Counted from the first letter of the stretch, positions 48,519 through 56,909 are shown. The stretch: DNA of 64,000 nucleotides from Paenirhizobium cremeum (GCF_022884085.1 NZ_JAGGCS010000001.1:372001-436000), one strand, 5' to 3'. Program-made: numbers and translations. The notes: a model not told the origin generated them from the sequence alone.

Positions 48519-50167
48519 AGAAGACAGGTGGCCAACTGATCGTCGATGCACTCAAGGCGAACGGCGTGAAGCGCGTTTCCTGCGTGCCGGGCGAAAGCTA
48601 TCTCGCGGTGCTCGACGCGCTCTATGACAGCGGCATCGACACCATCGTCTGCCGGCAGGAAGGCGGCGCCGCGATGATGGCCGACACCTGGGGCCGGCTG
48701 ACCGGCGAGCCGGGCATCTGCATGGTGACGCGCGGACCGGGCGCGACCAACGCCTCCGCTGGCCTGCATGTCGCGAAGCAGGACTCGATCCCGATGATCC
48801 TCTTCATCGGTCAGGTCCAGCGCGACGCCCGCGAACGCGAGGCCTTCCAGGAGGTTGAATACCGCCGCGCCTTCACCGAATTCGCCAAATGGGTCGGCGA
48901 GATCGACGATGCCCGCCGCATTCCGGAATTCGTCACCCGCGCCTTTGCCATCGCCACCTCCGGCCGCCCCGGCCCGGTCGTGCTGACGCTGCCGGAGGAC
49001 ATGCTGGTCGACGAAGTCGATGCGCCCGAAGCCAAGCCCTACATGCCGGTCGAAGCCCATCCCGGCCCGGCACAGATCGAGGCTTTCGGCGCGCTGCTGG
49101 CGAAGGCGAAACGCCCGATGCTGATCCTTGGCGGCACCCGCTGGGACGACGAATCCGTTGCCGGCATCCGCGCCTTCGCCGAACGCTTTGCCCTGCCGGT
49201 CGGATGCTCCTTCCGTCGCCAGATGCTGTTCGATCATCTGCATGAAAACTATGCCGGCGATGTCGGCATTGGCATCAACCCGGCGCTTGCGAAGGAAGTC
49301 AAGGAAAGCGACCTCGTCGTCCTGCTCGGCGGCCGCTTCTCGGAAATGCCGTCTTCGAGCTACACCCTCATCGGCATCCCCTACCCGTCCCAGACGCTGG
49401 TGCATGTCCATCCCGATCCGTCCGAACTCGGCCGCGTCTACCGCGCCGATCTTGCGATCTGCGCAACGCCAAAGGACTTCGTCGCGGCACTGGGCAAGCT
49501 CTCCCCCGCAGTGAAACCGGAATGGGCAACCCGCACGGCCGCCATGCATGCGGGATACATCGCATGGTCCACCCCGCCGAAGACGGGTCCGGGCAAGCTG
49601 CACATGGGGCCGATCATGGAGTGGATCGAGGCCAACACGCCGAAGGACGCGATCTTCACCAACGGCGCCGGCAACTACGCCACATGGCTGCATCGTTTCC
49701 ACCGGTTCCAGGCATTCAACACGCAGGCAGCACCCGCCTCGGGATCGATGGGTTACGGCCTGCCCGCCGCCGTTGCCGCCAAGCAGCTCTTTCCAAGGCG
49801 CGAGGTCATCTGCTTTGCCGGTGACGGCTGCTTCATGATGCACGGACAGGAATTTGCGACCGCCATCCGCTACAACCTGCCGATCATCGTGCTTCTGGTG
49901 AACAACGGCATCTACGGCACCATCCGCATGCATCAGGAACGGGAATATCCCGGCCGCGTCAGCGCCACGGATCTCACCAATCCGGACTTCGCAGCCCTTG
50001 CCCGCGCCTATGGCGGCTATGGCGAGACGGTCGAGGACACCGAACAATTCGCCGCCGCCTTCGAACGCGCCCGCGCCTCCGGCAAGCCTGCGATCCTCGA
50101 CATCAAGCTCGATCCGGAAGCGATCACCCCGACGAGAACCCTGACCCAGATCCGCGAAAAGACCTGA
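48515..50167 (+). CDS. Thiamine diphosphate-dependent enzyme (acetolactate synthase/decarboxylase-like)
   Basis: This 550-residue protein has the three domains of the ThDP 2-oxoacid enzyme family. The N-terminal PYR domain has the catalytic glutamate Glu49 in VCRQEGGAAMMA and TRGPGATNASAGLHVA. The C-terminal PP domain has the metal/ThDP motif FAGDGCFMMHGQEFATAIRY ending in NN. It resembles biosynthetic-type acetolactate synthase large subunits, but there is no ilvH-like partner and the operon mate is a CoA-transferase, so it is more likely a catabolic carboligase or decarboxylase. Substrate unknown. Confidence 0.88.
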   Translation: MKKTGGQLIVDALKANGVKRVSCVPGESYLAVLDALYDSGIDTIVCRQEGGAAMMADTWGRLTGEPGICMVTRGPGATNASAGLHVAKQDSIPMILFIGQVQRDAREREAFQEVEYRRAFTEFAKWVGEIDDARRIPEFVTRAFAIATSGRPGPVVLTLPEDMLVDEVDAPEAKPYMPVEAHPGPAQIEAFGALLAKAKRPMLILGGTRWDDESVAGIRAFAERFALPVGCSFRRQMLFDHLHENYAGDVGIGINPALAKEVKESDLVVLLGGRFSEMPSSSYTLIGIPYPSQTLVHVHPDPSELGRVYRADLAICATPKDFVAALGKLSPAVKPEWATRTAAMHAGYIAWSTPPKTGPGKLHMGPIMEWIEANTPKDAIFTNGAGNYATWLHRFHRFQAFNTQAAPASGSMGYGLPAAVAAKQLFPRREVICFAGDGCFMMHGQEFATAIRYNLPIIVLLVNNGIYGTIRMHQEREYPGRVSATDLTNPDFAALARAYGGYGETVEDTEQFAAAFERARASGKPAILDIKLDPEAITPTRTLTQIREKT

Positions 50168-50179
50168 TATTCAGGTCTT
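50159..50179. terminator. Hairpin containing both convergent stop codons
   Basis: AAGACCTGA (50159-50167) and TCAGGTCTT (50171-50179) form a perfect 9-bp stem around TAT. The TGA of the ThDP enzyme and the TGA of the LysR gene are mirror images inside the stem. It probably acts as a compact bidirectional terminator, though the T-runs are only short. Confidence 0.6.
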
Positions 50180-51070
50180 CCGTGTCATTTCCCGGGCAAC
50201 GTCGATAAAAGCGCGCACGGGCGGAGGCAGATGCCTGCGCCCGGAAAAATAAAGGCAGAGTCCCGGAAATGGCGACGTCCAGTCTTCCAGAACCGCTGTC
50301 AGCAATCCCGCCGACAAGGGGCCGGCGGCCTGTCGCTCGGTCATGTAGGCCAGCCCCACGCCGGCGACGGCGGCCTCTAGCATGAGATCCATGTCCTGCA
50401 GGGTCATCGGCCCATCCACCTCGACCCTGATCTCCTGCCCATGACGCTCGAACTCCCAGCGATAGATCGCACCGCTTGGCAAACGCAAGCGCAGGCAGGG
50501 ATATCGCGAAAGATCGTTCGGCACGGAAGGCTTTCCATAACGCTCGAAATAGCGCGGCGCGCCGAGAACGAAAAAACGCTCCTGCTCCGTTAGTGGAATG
50601 GCGATCATGTCTTGCGGTACGCTTTCAAGCAGGCGCACACCGATATCGAAGCCTTCCTCGACGATATCCACAAGACGGCCCTCGCTCGCAACGTCGACAT
50701 GAACTTCGGGATAACGACGCTGGAATTCGACAAGAATGGGCATCAACAGCCCCTGCATCCCGCCGGGTGACGTATTGATCCTCAACCTTCCGCGCGGACT
50801 GCCCCCCGCCGCGGTCGCTCCCTCCATCGCGCCGGCGATATCCTTCAGCGCCGGAGAAACCTTTTCCAGAAAACGCTCGCCTGCCTCGGTCAACGAAACG
50901 CTGCGTGTCGTGCGGTTGAACAACCTTACCCCGAGACGATTTTCGAGTGCCGAAATGGCGTGACTGACGGCAGAGGCGGACATGCCAAGCTCGCGGGCCG
51001 CTGCCCGGAAATTGCGGGTCTCGGCGACGATGGTCACAGCATTCAGTTCGATCAGCCCTGCTCTCTTCAT
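50171..51070 (-). CDS. LysR family transcriptional regulator
   Basis: This 299-residue regulator has an N-terminal winged helix (VAETRNFRAAARELGMSASA, SHAISALENRLGVRLFNRTT) and a C-terminal periplasmic-binding-like effector domain (GRLRINTSPGGMQGLLMP; DMDLMLEAAVAGVGLAYM). Start 51070 (MKRAGLIELNAVTIVA) is chosen because it gives the usual distance to the helix-turn-helix; the frame to 51220 runs into the divergent promoter. It is divergent from the SDR gene, its most likely target. Confidence 0.92.
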   Translation of the reverse strand: MKRAGLIELNAVTIVAETRNFRAAARELGMSASAVSHAISALENRLGVRLFNRTTRSVSLTEAGERFLEKVSPALKDIAGAMEGATAAGGSPRGRLRINTSPGGMQGLLMPILVEFQRRYPEVHVDVASEGRLVDIVEEGFDIGVRLLESVPQDMIAIPLTEQERFFVLGAPRYFERYGKPSVPNDLSRYPCLRLRLPSGAIYRWEFERHGQEIRVEVDGPMTLQDMDLMLEAAVAGVGLAYMTERQAAGPLSAGLLTAVLEDWTSPFPGLCLYFSGRRHLPPPVRAFIDVAREMTRKT

Positions 51071-51173
51071 TGTTCGAATATACTCATCATGCTGTCCATG
51101 ATTGTCGCGCTTATCGAAGCATATCCGGAAATCTATCTCCTGTGCATCCCCAAACGCCAAAGGAGTTGGAAAC

Positions 51174-51998
51174 ATGGCAAAGACCGTCCTCATCACCGGA
51201 GCGTCGTCCGGCATCGGCAAGGCGAGCGTGAAGCACTTCAGTTCTCAGGGCTTCAACGTCGTCGCCACGATGCGGGACATATCCGCCGGCGAGGAATTCA
51301 AGGAGCTTTCAAATGTGCTGGTGACGCGCCTCGACCTTGAAGAGCGGGCCAGCATAGAGACGGCGATTGCGGAAGGGATCGAACGCTTCGGCAAGATCGA
51401 CATTCTCGTAAACAATGCCGGCTATGGCCTCTACGGTGTCTTCGAAGCTATTCCGCGGGAAAAACTGCAGCAGCAGTTCAACGTGAATGTCTTCGGCGTG
51501 ATGGACACGATCCGCGCCATCCTTCCCCATTTTCGTGAAAACCGTGGCGGCACCATCGTCAATCTCAGTTCCGGTGCGGGACACTTCACCCTGCCGATGA
51601 TCTCGGCCTACTGCGCAAGCAAGTTCGCGCTCGAAGGGTTCACTGAGGCATTGTCCTATGAAATGCTGGCGCTCGGCATCGGCGTCAAGCTGGTCATTCC
51701 CCATGGCGGAGTGGCGGAAACCTCGTTCCAGCAAAGATCGGCCGCCGACTTCGCTCGGGACGGCACGCCGGCCGAATACGACGCCTTTCTCGAAAGGAGT
51801 ATCGCCACTTTCGCACGTCTCGGCGGGGCGGTGACCATGACCTCCTCCGACGTCGCAAAGGTCGTATTCGAGGCGGCGACCGATGGAAAACCGCAGCTGC
51901 GCTACTTCGTCGGCGATGCTCAAAGCGGTTGGCTGAAAGCCCGCAAGGAACTCGAAGAGAACGACTACATCGCCTTCATGCGCCAAAAATTCGCCTGA
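51174..51998 (+). CDS. Short-chain dehydrogenase/reductase (classical SDR)
   Basis: This 274-residue NAD(P)-dependent oxidoreductase starts at 51174 with AAGGAG upstream. Cofactor motif TVLITGASSGIGKASV (TGxxxGxG) is at residues 4-20, NNAG is in ILVNNAGYGLYGVFE, and the catalytic triad is in VNLSSGAG (Ser) and YCASK (Tyr, Lys). The TMRD after strand 2 suggests NADP(H). The physiological substrate is unknown. It is probably controlled by the divergent LysR gene, a pairing common for SDR genes. Confidence 0.93.
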   Translation: MAKTVLITGASSGIGKASVKHFSSQGFNVVATMRDISAGEEFKELSNVLVTRLDLEERASIETAIAEGIERFGKIDILVNNAGYGLYGVFEAIPREKLQQQFNVNVFGVMDTIRAILPHFRENRGGTIVNLSSGAGHFTLPMISAYCASKFALEGFTEALSYEMLALGIGVKLVIPHGGVAETSFQQRSAADFARDGTPAEYDAFLERSIATFARLGGAVTMTSSDVAKVVFEAATDGKPQLRYFVGDAQSGWLKARKELEENDYIAFMRQKFA

Positions 51999-52011
51999 CA
52001 GGCAGAACGAA

Positions 52012-52046
52012 AAAGACCGGCGCATCAGCAGGATGCGCCGGTCTTT
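52012..52046. terminator. Bidirectional terminator between SDR gene and ridA
   Basis: AAAGACCGGCGCATC (52012-52026) pairs perfectly over 15 bases with 52032-52046 around a 5-base loop. A-run before and T-run after the stem suit both converging genes. Confidence 0.9.
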
Positions 52047-52065
52047 CGAATCAAGTTCTCAAGGA

Positions 52066-52407
52066 TCAGAGAGCAGCGGTGACGACGAACTCGACCTTGT
52101 AGTCCGGGGTTGCGAGCGCGGCCTGGCTGGTGGCGCGGGCCGGCGGGTTCTTCGGATCGATCCAGGCTTCCCAGACGGCGTTCATTTCGCCGAAGGTCGA
52201 CATGTCCGAAAGGTAGATGATCGTCTGCAGGATCTTCGACTTGTCCGAGCCGGCGGCGGCAAGCAGACGATCGACTTCAGCGAGAGCCGACTTGGACTGT
52301 TCGGTCACGGATACGCCGTCGCCCACCTGACCGGCGAGATAGACAGTGTTGCCGTGAACGACTGCGCCGCTCATGCGGGCGCCCGGCTCGATACGCTTGA
52401 TGGTCAT
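52066..52407 (-). CDS. RidA family protein (enamine/imine deaminase)
   Basis: This 113-residue Rid/YjgF/UK114 protein has the core NTVYLAGQVGDG, ILQTIIYLSDMSTFGEMNAV and the conserved arginine in NPPARATSQAAL that binds the carboxylate of 2-aminoacrylate-type intermediates in RidA. The family forms trimers. The C-terminal sequence differs from canonical RidA, so it may belong to a Rid1-7 subgroup with another substrate. It is 60 bases downstream of a small phosphatase-like gene on the same strand. Confidence 0.9.
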   Translation of the reverse strand: MTIKRIEPGARMSGAVVHGNTVYLAGQVGDGVSVTEQSKSALAEVDRLLAAAGSDKSKILQTIIYLSDMSTFGEMNAVWEAWIDPKNPPARATSQAALATPDYKVEFVVTAAL

Positions 52408-52467
52408 GGGAAATACTCCTGTTGCTTTAAACGGAAATCGGCAGGCCGGAAGGGCCGGTGCCTCAGG

Positions 52468-52806
52468 TCAGCCGCGCAGCGGCAGCGTCTTCTGATAGGC
52501 ATTGGTGGAACGCGCGCCGGAACGGCAATAGCCGAGCATCGGACGATCGAAATCGTCGAGGGCATCCATCATGCCGCGAACGGTATCCTCGGTCACGCCC
52601 ATGGGGCCGACGGGCACATGCTTGATCTCGATGCCGAGTTCCTTGGCGCGGGCGGCAATCTCGCCGAAGGTCGGCTGGCCGGGCTCCTCGCCATCCGGAC
52701 GGTGGCAGACGATGGACTTGAAACCCAGCGCCTTGATCTGATCGAGATCGGCAACCGTGATCTGGCCGGAGACGGAATACTCTTCGTTGATCTGCCTGAT
52801 ATCCAT
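52468..52806 (-). CDS. Small protein-tyrosine-phosphatase-like protein (TIGR01244/Blh phosphatase-type)
   Basis: This 112-residue protein matches the TIGR01244 type, also found as the N-terminal half of bifunctional sulfur transferase/dioxygenase (Blh) proteins. It begins with YSVSGQITVADLDQIKALGF, continues KSIVCHRPDGEEPGQP, and has the CX5R active-site loop GYCRSGARS. It could be a phosphatase or persulfide-handling enzyme; sequence alone does not decide. The ribosome site is GGAG. It is the likely first gene of an operon with ridA. Confidence 0.85.
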   Translation of the reverse strand: MDIRQINEEYSVSGQITVADLDQIKALGFKSIVCHRPDGEEPGQPTFGEIAARAKELGIEIKHVPVGPMGVTEDTVRGMMDALDDFDRPMLGYCRSGARSTNAYQKTLPLRG

Positions 52807-52889
52807 CGTCTTCTTGCTCCTCGAATGAACGTGGCAAACACTTAAGGTGCCATGCCGGAGGCGTCAATCGAAGTTGTGCCGAAGCCGGC

Positions 52890-53717
52890 TCAAACGAAGG
52901 AGAAAGTCAGGAGGTATTCGCGGCTGTCGCCGGGGGAAAGCGCAACGAGTTCGCCACGCTTCGCGAGTTCCGCGCGCGGCTCCCAGCGGTGGGAAACCGG
53001 CTCGATCCCCAGCACATGGGCGGGAGCGGCCTGATTGCGCCAGATCTGCAGGAAGGGCAGGCTATCGGTCAGGAAGCGGACCCGAAGCGTCTTGCCGCCG
53101 ATGGCCGCGATGGGTCCGAGCCGGACTTCCGCCCAATCCTCTTTGCCGGCGGGAACGCAGAAGACTCCACCATCCCCCTCGCCGAATGCCCAGGGGAAGC
53201 CGCCTTTTTCCAGCATGGCCCCTTCCAGCCTGACGCCATCGTCGAACAGCCGGGCGCCGATATTCATGTGGTACATCAGCATGGCCGGAAACGGGCTGGG
53301 GCCGGTATTGGTGACACGGTCGGAAAGCCTGACCTCGCCGGTTACCCCATCGATTCGCCAATGGCGTTCGAGCCGGGCGCTGCCGCCATCGGCCAGCCTT
53401 GCATCGACAATCGCGCGGGCCTCGGCATTCTCCCCGTCAGAAGAGAACGAAACGATCTCAGCAGGATGCGACGAGAACGAGCCATGCAGGGGAAATCGGG
53501 CGCCAGCCAGACCGGGCACCGGTTCCGGATGGCGGATATGGTCCGGACCGCAGGTGAAAAGAAACCCTTCGAGCGAATGGTCGATGCGCGGATCACCATC
53601 GTCGGGAATGGCCCGGCCGGGCGCAAGATCGACCCCGTCGACCACGCAGGAGCCGATATCGAACACCGATCCCTCGTCAAGTGAAAGCTTCGGCCCCTTG
53701 CCGCTGCTGAATTCCAT
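52890..53717 (-). CDS. Aldose 1-epimerase-like protein (DUF4432)
   Basis: This 275-residue protein of the galactose-mutarotase superfold has the features of DUF4432 proteins: ARFPLHGSFSSHPAEI, LSDRVTNTGPSPFPAMLMYH, MNIGARLFDD and HVLGIEPVSHRWEPR. The His and Glu residues in these blocks are positioned as in sugar epimerases. The substrate is unknown, perhaps an uncommon sugar. ATG 53717 shares its A with the MarR stop (TGATG), so the two genes are coupled. Confidence 0.82.
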   Translation of the reverse strand: MEFSSGKGPKLSLDEGSVFDIGSCVVDGVDLAPGRAIPDDGDPRIDHSLEGFLFTCGPDHIRHPEPVPGLAGARFPLHGSFSSHPAEIVSFSSDGENAEARAIVDARLADGGSARLERHWRIDGVTGEVRLSDRVTNTGPSPFPAMLMYHMNIGARLFDDGVRLEGAMLEKGGFPWAFGEGDGGVFCVPAGKEDWAEVRLGPIAAIGGKTLRVRFLTDSLPFLQIWRNQAAPAHVLGIEPVSHRWEPRAELAKRGELVALSPGDSREYLLTFSFV

Positions 53718-54199
53718 CAATGCCCGTCATCCTCGTCGGCCGGCGACGGCATGCGCAGATGTCCCGTCGCCATTGCATCCTCGATGCCGGACAGTCCGTC
53801 ATCGAGCGCCCTGAGGTACGGCAAATCCACCGCCCCTTCAAGCCAGTGCTGGTAGTCTGCGGCGCAGCGCTTCAGTTCCAGGTAAGCGGCATGGCCGTTC
53901 TCGGTGAGCGACAGGATCTCGAAACGCCGGTCGACCGAATCGCGCTGGCGCCCGAGCCATTTGCGATCCTCCAGCGCCTTCACCGCCCGGCTGACCTTGG
54001 TCTTCGTCAGGCCGGCATATCCGGAAATCGCCTTTGCCGTTTCGTGCAGCCCTTCGCCAAGCGACCAGAGCACCTGCCACTCCGTCCAGGAAATCTCGCC
54101 GCCGACATGACATTGGCGCATGAAATGGCTGCTGAGCCGCTCGGCGGCACGATTCAGCCGATACGGCAAAAAACTCTCGATACCGAAATGATTTCGCAT
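53717..54199 (-). CDS. MarR family transcriptional regulator
   Basis: This is a 160-residue winged-helix dimeric regulator. The DNA-binding part is SGYAGLTKTKVSRAVKALED followed by the wing RKWLGRQRDSVDRRFEILSL, which contains the conserved DxR of MarR proteins. The N-terminal helices include EISWTEWQVLWSL. A GGGGGGA ribosome site lies upstream. It is coupled to the DUF4432 gene, so control of that gene by a small phenolic or sugar-like ligand is possible. Confidence 0.92.
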   Translation of the reverse strand: MRNHFGIESFLPYRLNRAAERLSSHFMRQCHVGGEISWTEWQVLWSLGEGLHETAKAISGYAGLTKTKVSRAVKALEDRKWLGRQRDSVDRRFEILSLTENGHAAYLELKRCAADYQHWLEGAVDLPYLRALDDGLSGIEDAMATGHLRMPSPADEDDGH

Positions 54200-54367
54200 C
54201 GTCCCCCCACGACGAGATAAAAACTAGCCGGTCGTCCGATCCTCTCTCCCGACAAACCGACTCTCCTCGAAAATGGATTTTAAGCCATTCTTCACCATGA
54301 ATTCACCTTTTCCACATTAGTGTCAAATTTGTCGCGTTCTTCCCGTTGGAAACAAGGAATTCGAATC

Positions 54368-55711
54368 GTGAGCGAGATGAAGAAAGCCGGCCTGTTACTT
54401 GCGTCCGTGGCAATGATCCCGGCCTTCCTGACCGCGCCCGCCTTCGCGCGCGATCCCTATGGTTATCGCCCGAGTTCGACCATCCTCGTCACGCCGGAAG
54501 GCGATATCCTCGGCTACACGCCCGAACAGAATGAAGTCGTCATCAGCCGCGACCGCATGGGCCGCCGCGTCCTGTTCGACCACTATGGCAACCTGATCGC
54601 CACGGAAGTTCCGGCCGAAAGCTATTTCCCGCGCAATGCTCCGCGCGGCTATCCCGAAACCGTCTACGAAAACTATCCGCCGCAGCCGCGCGGATGGAAC
54701 GACGACCAGGTCGTCACGGGTGCCATCCCCGGCCCTGAAACCATCGATCGCCAGCCGCTCGACGAGCCGGCAGAGGACATGCCCTATGGCGGCCCCGACA
54801 TGGCGCCGCCCGCCGAGCAGGCCGCACCGCGCACCGTGACCCCGGATATCCCGGTGAAAAGCAATCTCTCGCAGCTTGAAATCACTGCACTTCAGACCTT
54901 CCTCGACCGAGAGGGGATTTCCCCCGGCGTCATCGACGGCAAGATGGGCCAGAACGTCAACAAGGCGCTGGTGGCCTATCAGCAGATGACCGGCGAGACG
55001 CTCGACCCGAACAATGCCGAAGACATCCTCGAGCGCCTGCGGCTTTCAGGCGGCCTGGCGATCATCTCCTATACGATCACGCCCGGCGATGCCGCCGGCC
55101 CTTATGTCGCTTCGATCCCGGAAGATTATAGCCAGAAGGCCCAGTTGCCGGCCCTCTCCTTCACCTCCACCACCGAAATGCTGGCGGAGAAGTTCCACAT
55201 GGACGAGGCCTATCTGAAGGCGCTCAATCCGGGTGTCGACTTCACCATTCCGGGCACGATCATCAAGGTCGTCGACCCCGGCAAGCCGAAGCAGGGTCAG
55301 GTGGCAAGGATCGTCGCCGACAAGGGGCTGAAGCAGGTCTTCGCCTATGCCGCCGACGGCTCGCTGATCGCCGCCTATCCGGCCAGCATCGGTTCGGCCG
55401 ATACACCGTCGCCCTCCGGCACGGTAACGGTGGAGCGTATCGCCTTCGACCCCGGCTATACCTACAATCCGAAGATCAATTTCCAGCAGGGAGCGAACGA
55501 CAAGATTCTCTCGATCCCGCCCGGCCCGAACGGTCCTGTCGGCACGGTCTGGATGGCGCTCTCCCGCCCCACTTACGGCATTCACGGCACGCCGGAACCG
55601 TCGAAGATCGGCCGCACCCAGAGCCATGGCTGCATTCGCCTTTCGAACTGGGATGCGACGGAACTCGCCAAGATGACCAAGCCGGGGGTGACGGTCGAGT
55701 TCATCGACTGA
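54368..55711 (+). CDS. L,D-transpeptidase (YkuD) with peptidoglycan-binding domain
   Basis: This is a periplasmic enzyme making 3-3 crosslinks or attaching proteins to the wall. It has a signal peptide (LLLASVAMIPAFLTAPAFA), an acidic Pro-rich region, PG_binding_1 at about 170-225 (LEITALQTFLDREGISPGVI), a LysM-like segment (EMLAEKFHMDEAYLKALNP), and a C-terminal YkuD domain with the catalytic block GIHGTPEPS and SHGCIRLSNWDA. The GTG at 54368 is chosen for its AAGGA site; an ATG at 54377 lacks one. Length 447 residues. Confidence 0.92.
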   Translation: MSEMKKAGLLLASVAMIPAFLTAPAFARDPYGYRPSSTILVTPEGDILGYTPEQNEVVISRDRMGRRVLFDHYGNLIATEVPAESYFPRNAPRGYPETVYENYPPQPRGWNDDQVVTGAIPGPETIDRQPLDEPAEDMPYGGPDMAPPAEQAAPRTVTPDIPVKSNLSQLEITALQTFLDREGISPGVIDGKMGQNVNKALVAYQQMTGETLDPNNAEDILERLRLSGGLAIISYTITPGDAAGPYVASIPEDYSQKAQLPALSFTSTTEMLAEKFHMDEAYLKALNPGVDFTIPGTIIKVVDPGKPKQGQVARIVADKGLKQVFAYAADGSLIAAYPASIGSADTPSPSGTVTVERIAFDPGYTYNPKINFQQGANDKILSIPPGPNGPVGTVWMALSRPTYGIHGTPEPSKIGRTQSHGCIRLSNWDATELAKMTKPGVTVEFID

Positions 55712-55753
55712 GCCAAGCGAAGCCGTCCGCTGAAATACAGAAATCGACATGCA

Positions 55754-55789
55754 AAAAGAGCCGCGGGACATCCATCCGGCGGCTCTTTT
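55754..55789. terminator. Bidirectional terminator between L,D-transpeptidase and ParA-like gene
   Basis: AAAAGAGCCGC (55754-55764) pairs with GCGGCTCTTTT (55779-55789), flanked by A- and T-runs. The two genes converge here. Confidence 0.9.
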
Positions 55790-55819
55790 CGTTATCGCTG
55801 CTTGGGAGGAGCAAGTATT

Positions 55820-56539
55820 TCAGGCCGCGCTGCGAACGACCTTGAACAGGCGGCGCGACTGCTGGGTGCGCACGATGCGGACCGGGAGCAATTGCATGAC
55901 TTCACCGGCAAATGCGCGGGCATTTTCGCGAGCACGGTCGAGATTGCTGATCTTCGCTGCATCCATCGAATACAGCGTGCCGCCACAGTCGAAGATTTCC
56001 CGGTAAGCGCTACGCTCGGCAATCGGCGTATTGATGACATTGACGCCCCGCGCGGCCAGCAGGCCCTTGATGGTGAGCAGGGCCCGCGTGGTCACCATAG
56101 AGGTCACGCGGGTCAGGACGACGGAATGGGCAATCTTCAGCCGGCCGGTCTCCTCCATCAGCTTGATGAGGTCGAGGATCTGCGCTCCGCCGCGCGCATC
56201 CATAGCACAGCCCTGTACGGGGATCATCACGTGATCGGAAAGCCCGATCGCGGTCGTGACGATGGCGTCCCGGGCACCGGCAAGGTCGATGATCGTGTAA
56301 TCGGCCGTGCGAGCCAGTTCGCGAATATGCCCCTGAATGGAGGCGACTGAGACCTCCGAGATGACCTCGATATTGTGCTGGGGGCCGGAAAGCTCATGCC
56401 ACTGGGTAATCCAGCGCTGCGGGTCCGCATCGAGGATCGCGACGCGATAACCCTGGTGGGCAAGCTCGGTTGCGAGAAGAAGGGCTGCGGTGGTCTTGCC
56501 GGCACCGCCTTTGGCATTGGCAAACGAGATGACTGGCAT
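55820..56539 (-). CDS. Orphan ParA/VirC1-like P-loop ATPase
   Basis: This 239-residue ATPase has the deviant Walker A FANAKGGAGKTTAALLLA with the signature lysine, the Walker A' region VAILDADPQRWITQW, and TIIDLAGARDAIVTTAIGLS. The ADP-x-W-x-W style is closer to VirC1/small orphan ParA proteins than to chromosomal ParA, and no ParB or parS lies nearby. Such orphan ATPases position cargo such as replicons, chemoreceptor arrays or conjugation complexes. The cargo here is not evident. Confidence 0.85.
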   Translation of the reverse strand: MPVISFANAKGGAGKTTAALLLATELAHQGYRVAILDADPQRWITQWHELSGPQHNIEVISEVSVASIQGHIRELARTADYTIIDLAGARDAIVTTAIGLSDHVMIPVQGCAMDARGGAQILDLIKLMEETGRLKIAHSVVLTRVTSMVTTRALLTIKGLLAARGVNVINTPIAERSAYREIFDCGGTLYSMDAAKISNLDRARENARAFAGEVMQLLPVRIVRTQQSRRLFKVVRSAA

Positions 56540-56853
56540 GCTTGATCCCTGAAGCTGTGAACCGAGCCAATCATCAGCTCCTGCGGTCGCCTCCTGTTCA
56601 TCGAGGCGGTCCGCAAATTATTCGCCATCATGGTTAAGAAAGAGCAAATAAACCCGCATGCACCCTCCCCAAAAATGGGAGGACGCGCGCAAAACACGAT
56701 GAAAAACAACGGGTATTCCGAAGCCGCGCTTAGCCGCGCAATGGCAGGCATGCCCCGATATTTTTCCGCCAAACGCGAGCGGCTTTCAGATCGGCGGGCT
56801 TGGCCATGTTCCCGTCCGGTCCGCCGGCATCTCCCTCCCCGCTGGCCCGAACG
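56540..56853. other. Intergenic region upstream of the ParA-like gene
   Basis: This 314-base stretch has no credible gene on either strand. It should contain the promoter of the ParA-like gene. The part 56620-56720 is AT-rich; the rest shows only chance open frames. Confidence 0.55.
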
Positions 56854-56888
56854 ACGATGGCCCGGCTTGGTCAAAGCCGGGCCATCGT
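56854..56888 (-). terminator. Strong hairpin after the iron-containing alcohol dehydrogenase
   Basis: A 15-bp perfect stem, ACGATGGCCCGGCTT (56854-56868) with 56874-56888 around GGTCA, begins 22 bases after the stop codon. There is no T-run, so it may be a Rho-assisted terminator or an mRNA 3'-end stabiliser. Confidence 0.7.
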
Positions 56889-56909
56889 TCAGGTTTCGCG
56901 TCGTTTCGA

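Noticed and set aside
48431..50047. 538-residue minus-strand open frame opposite the ThDP enzyme
   Set aside because: Antisense shadow; the plus strand encodes a complete ThDP enzyme with all motifs.
47301..50167. Oxalate degradation (frc/oxc) interpretation
   Set aside because: The CoA-transferase lacks the GGGGQP loop of formyl-CoA transferase and the ThDP enzyme looks like the acetolactate synthase group.
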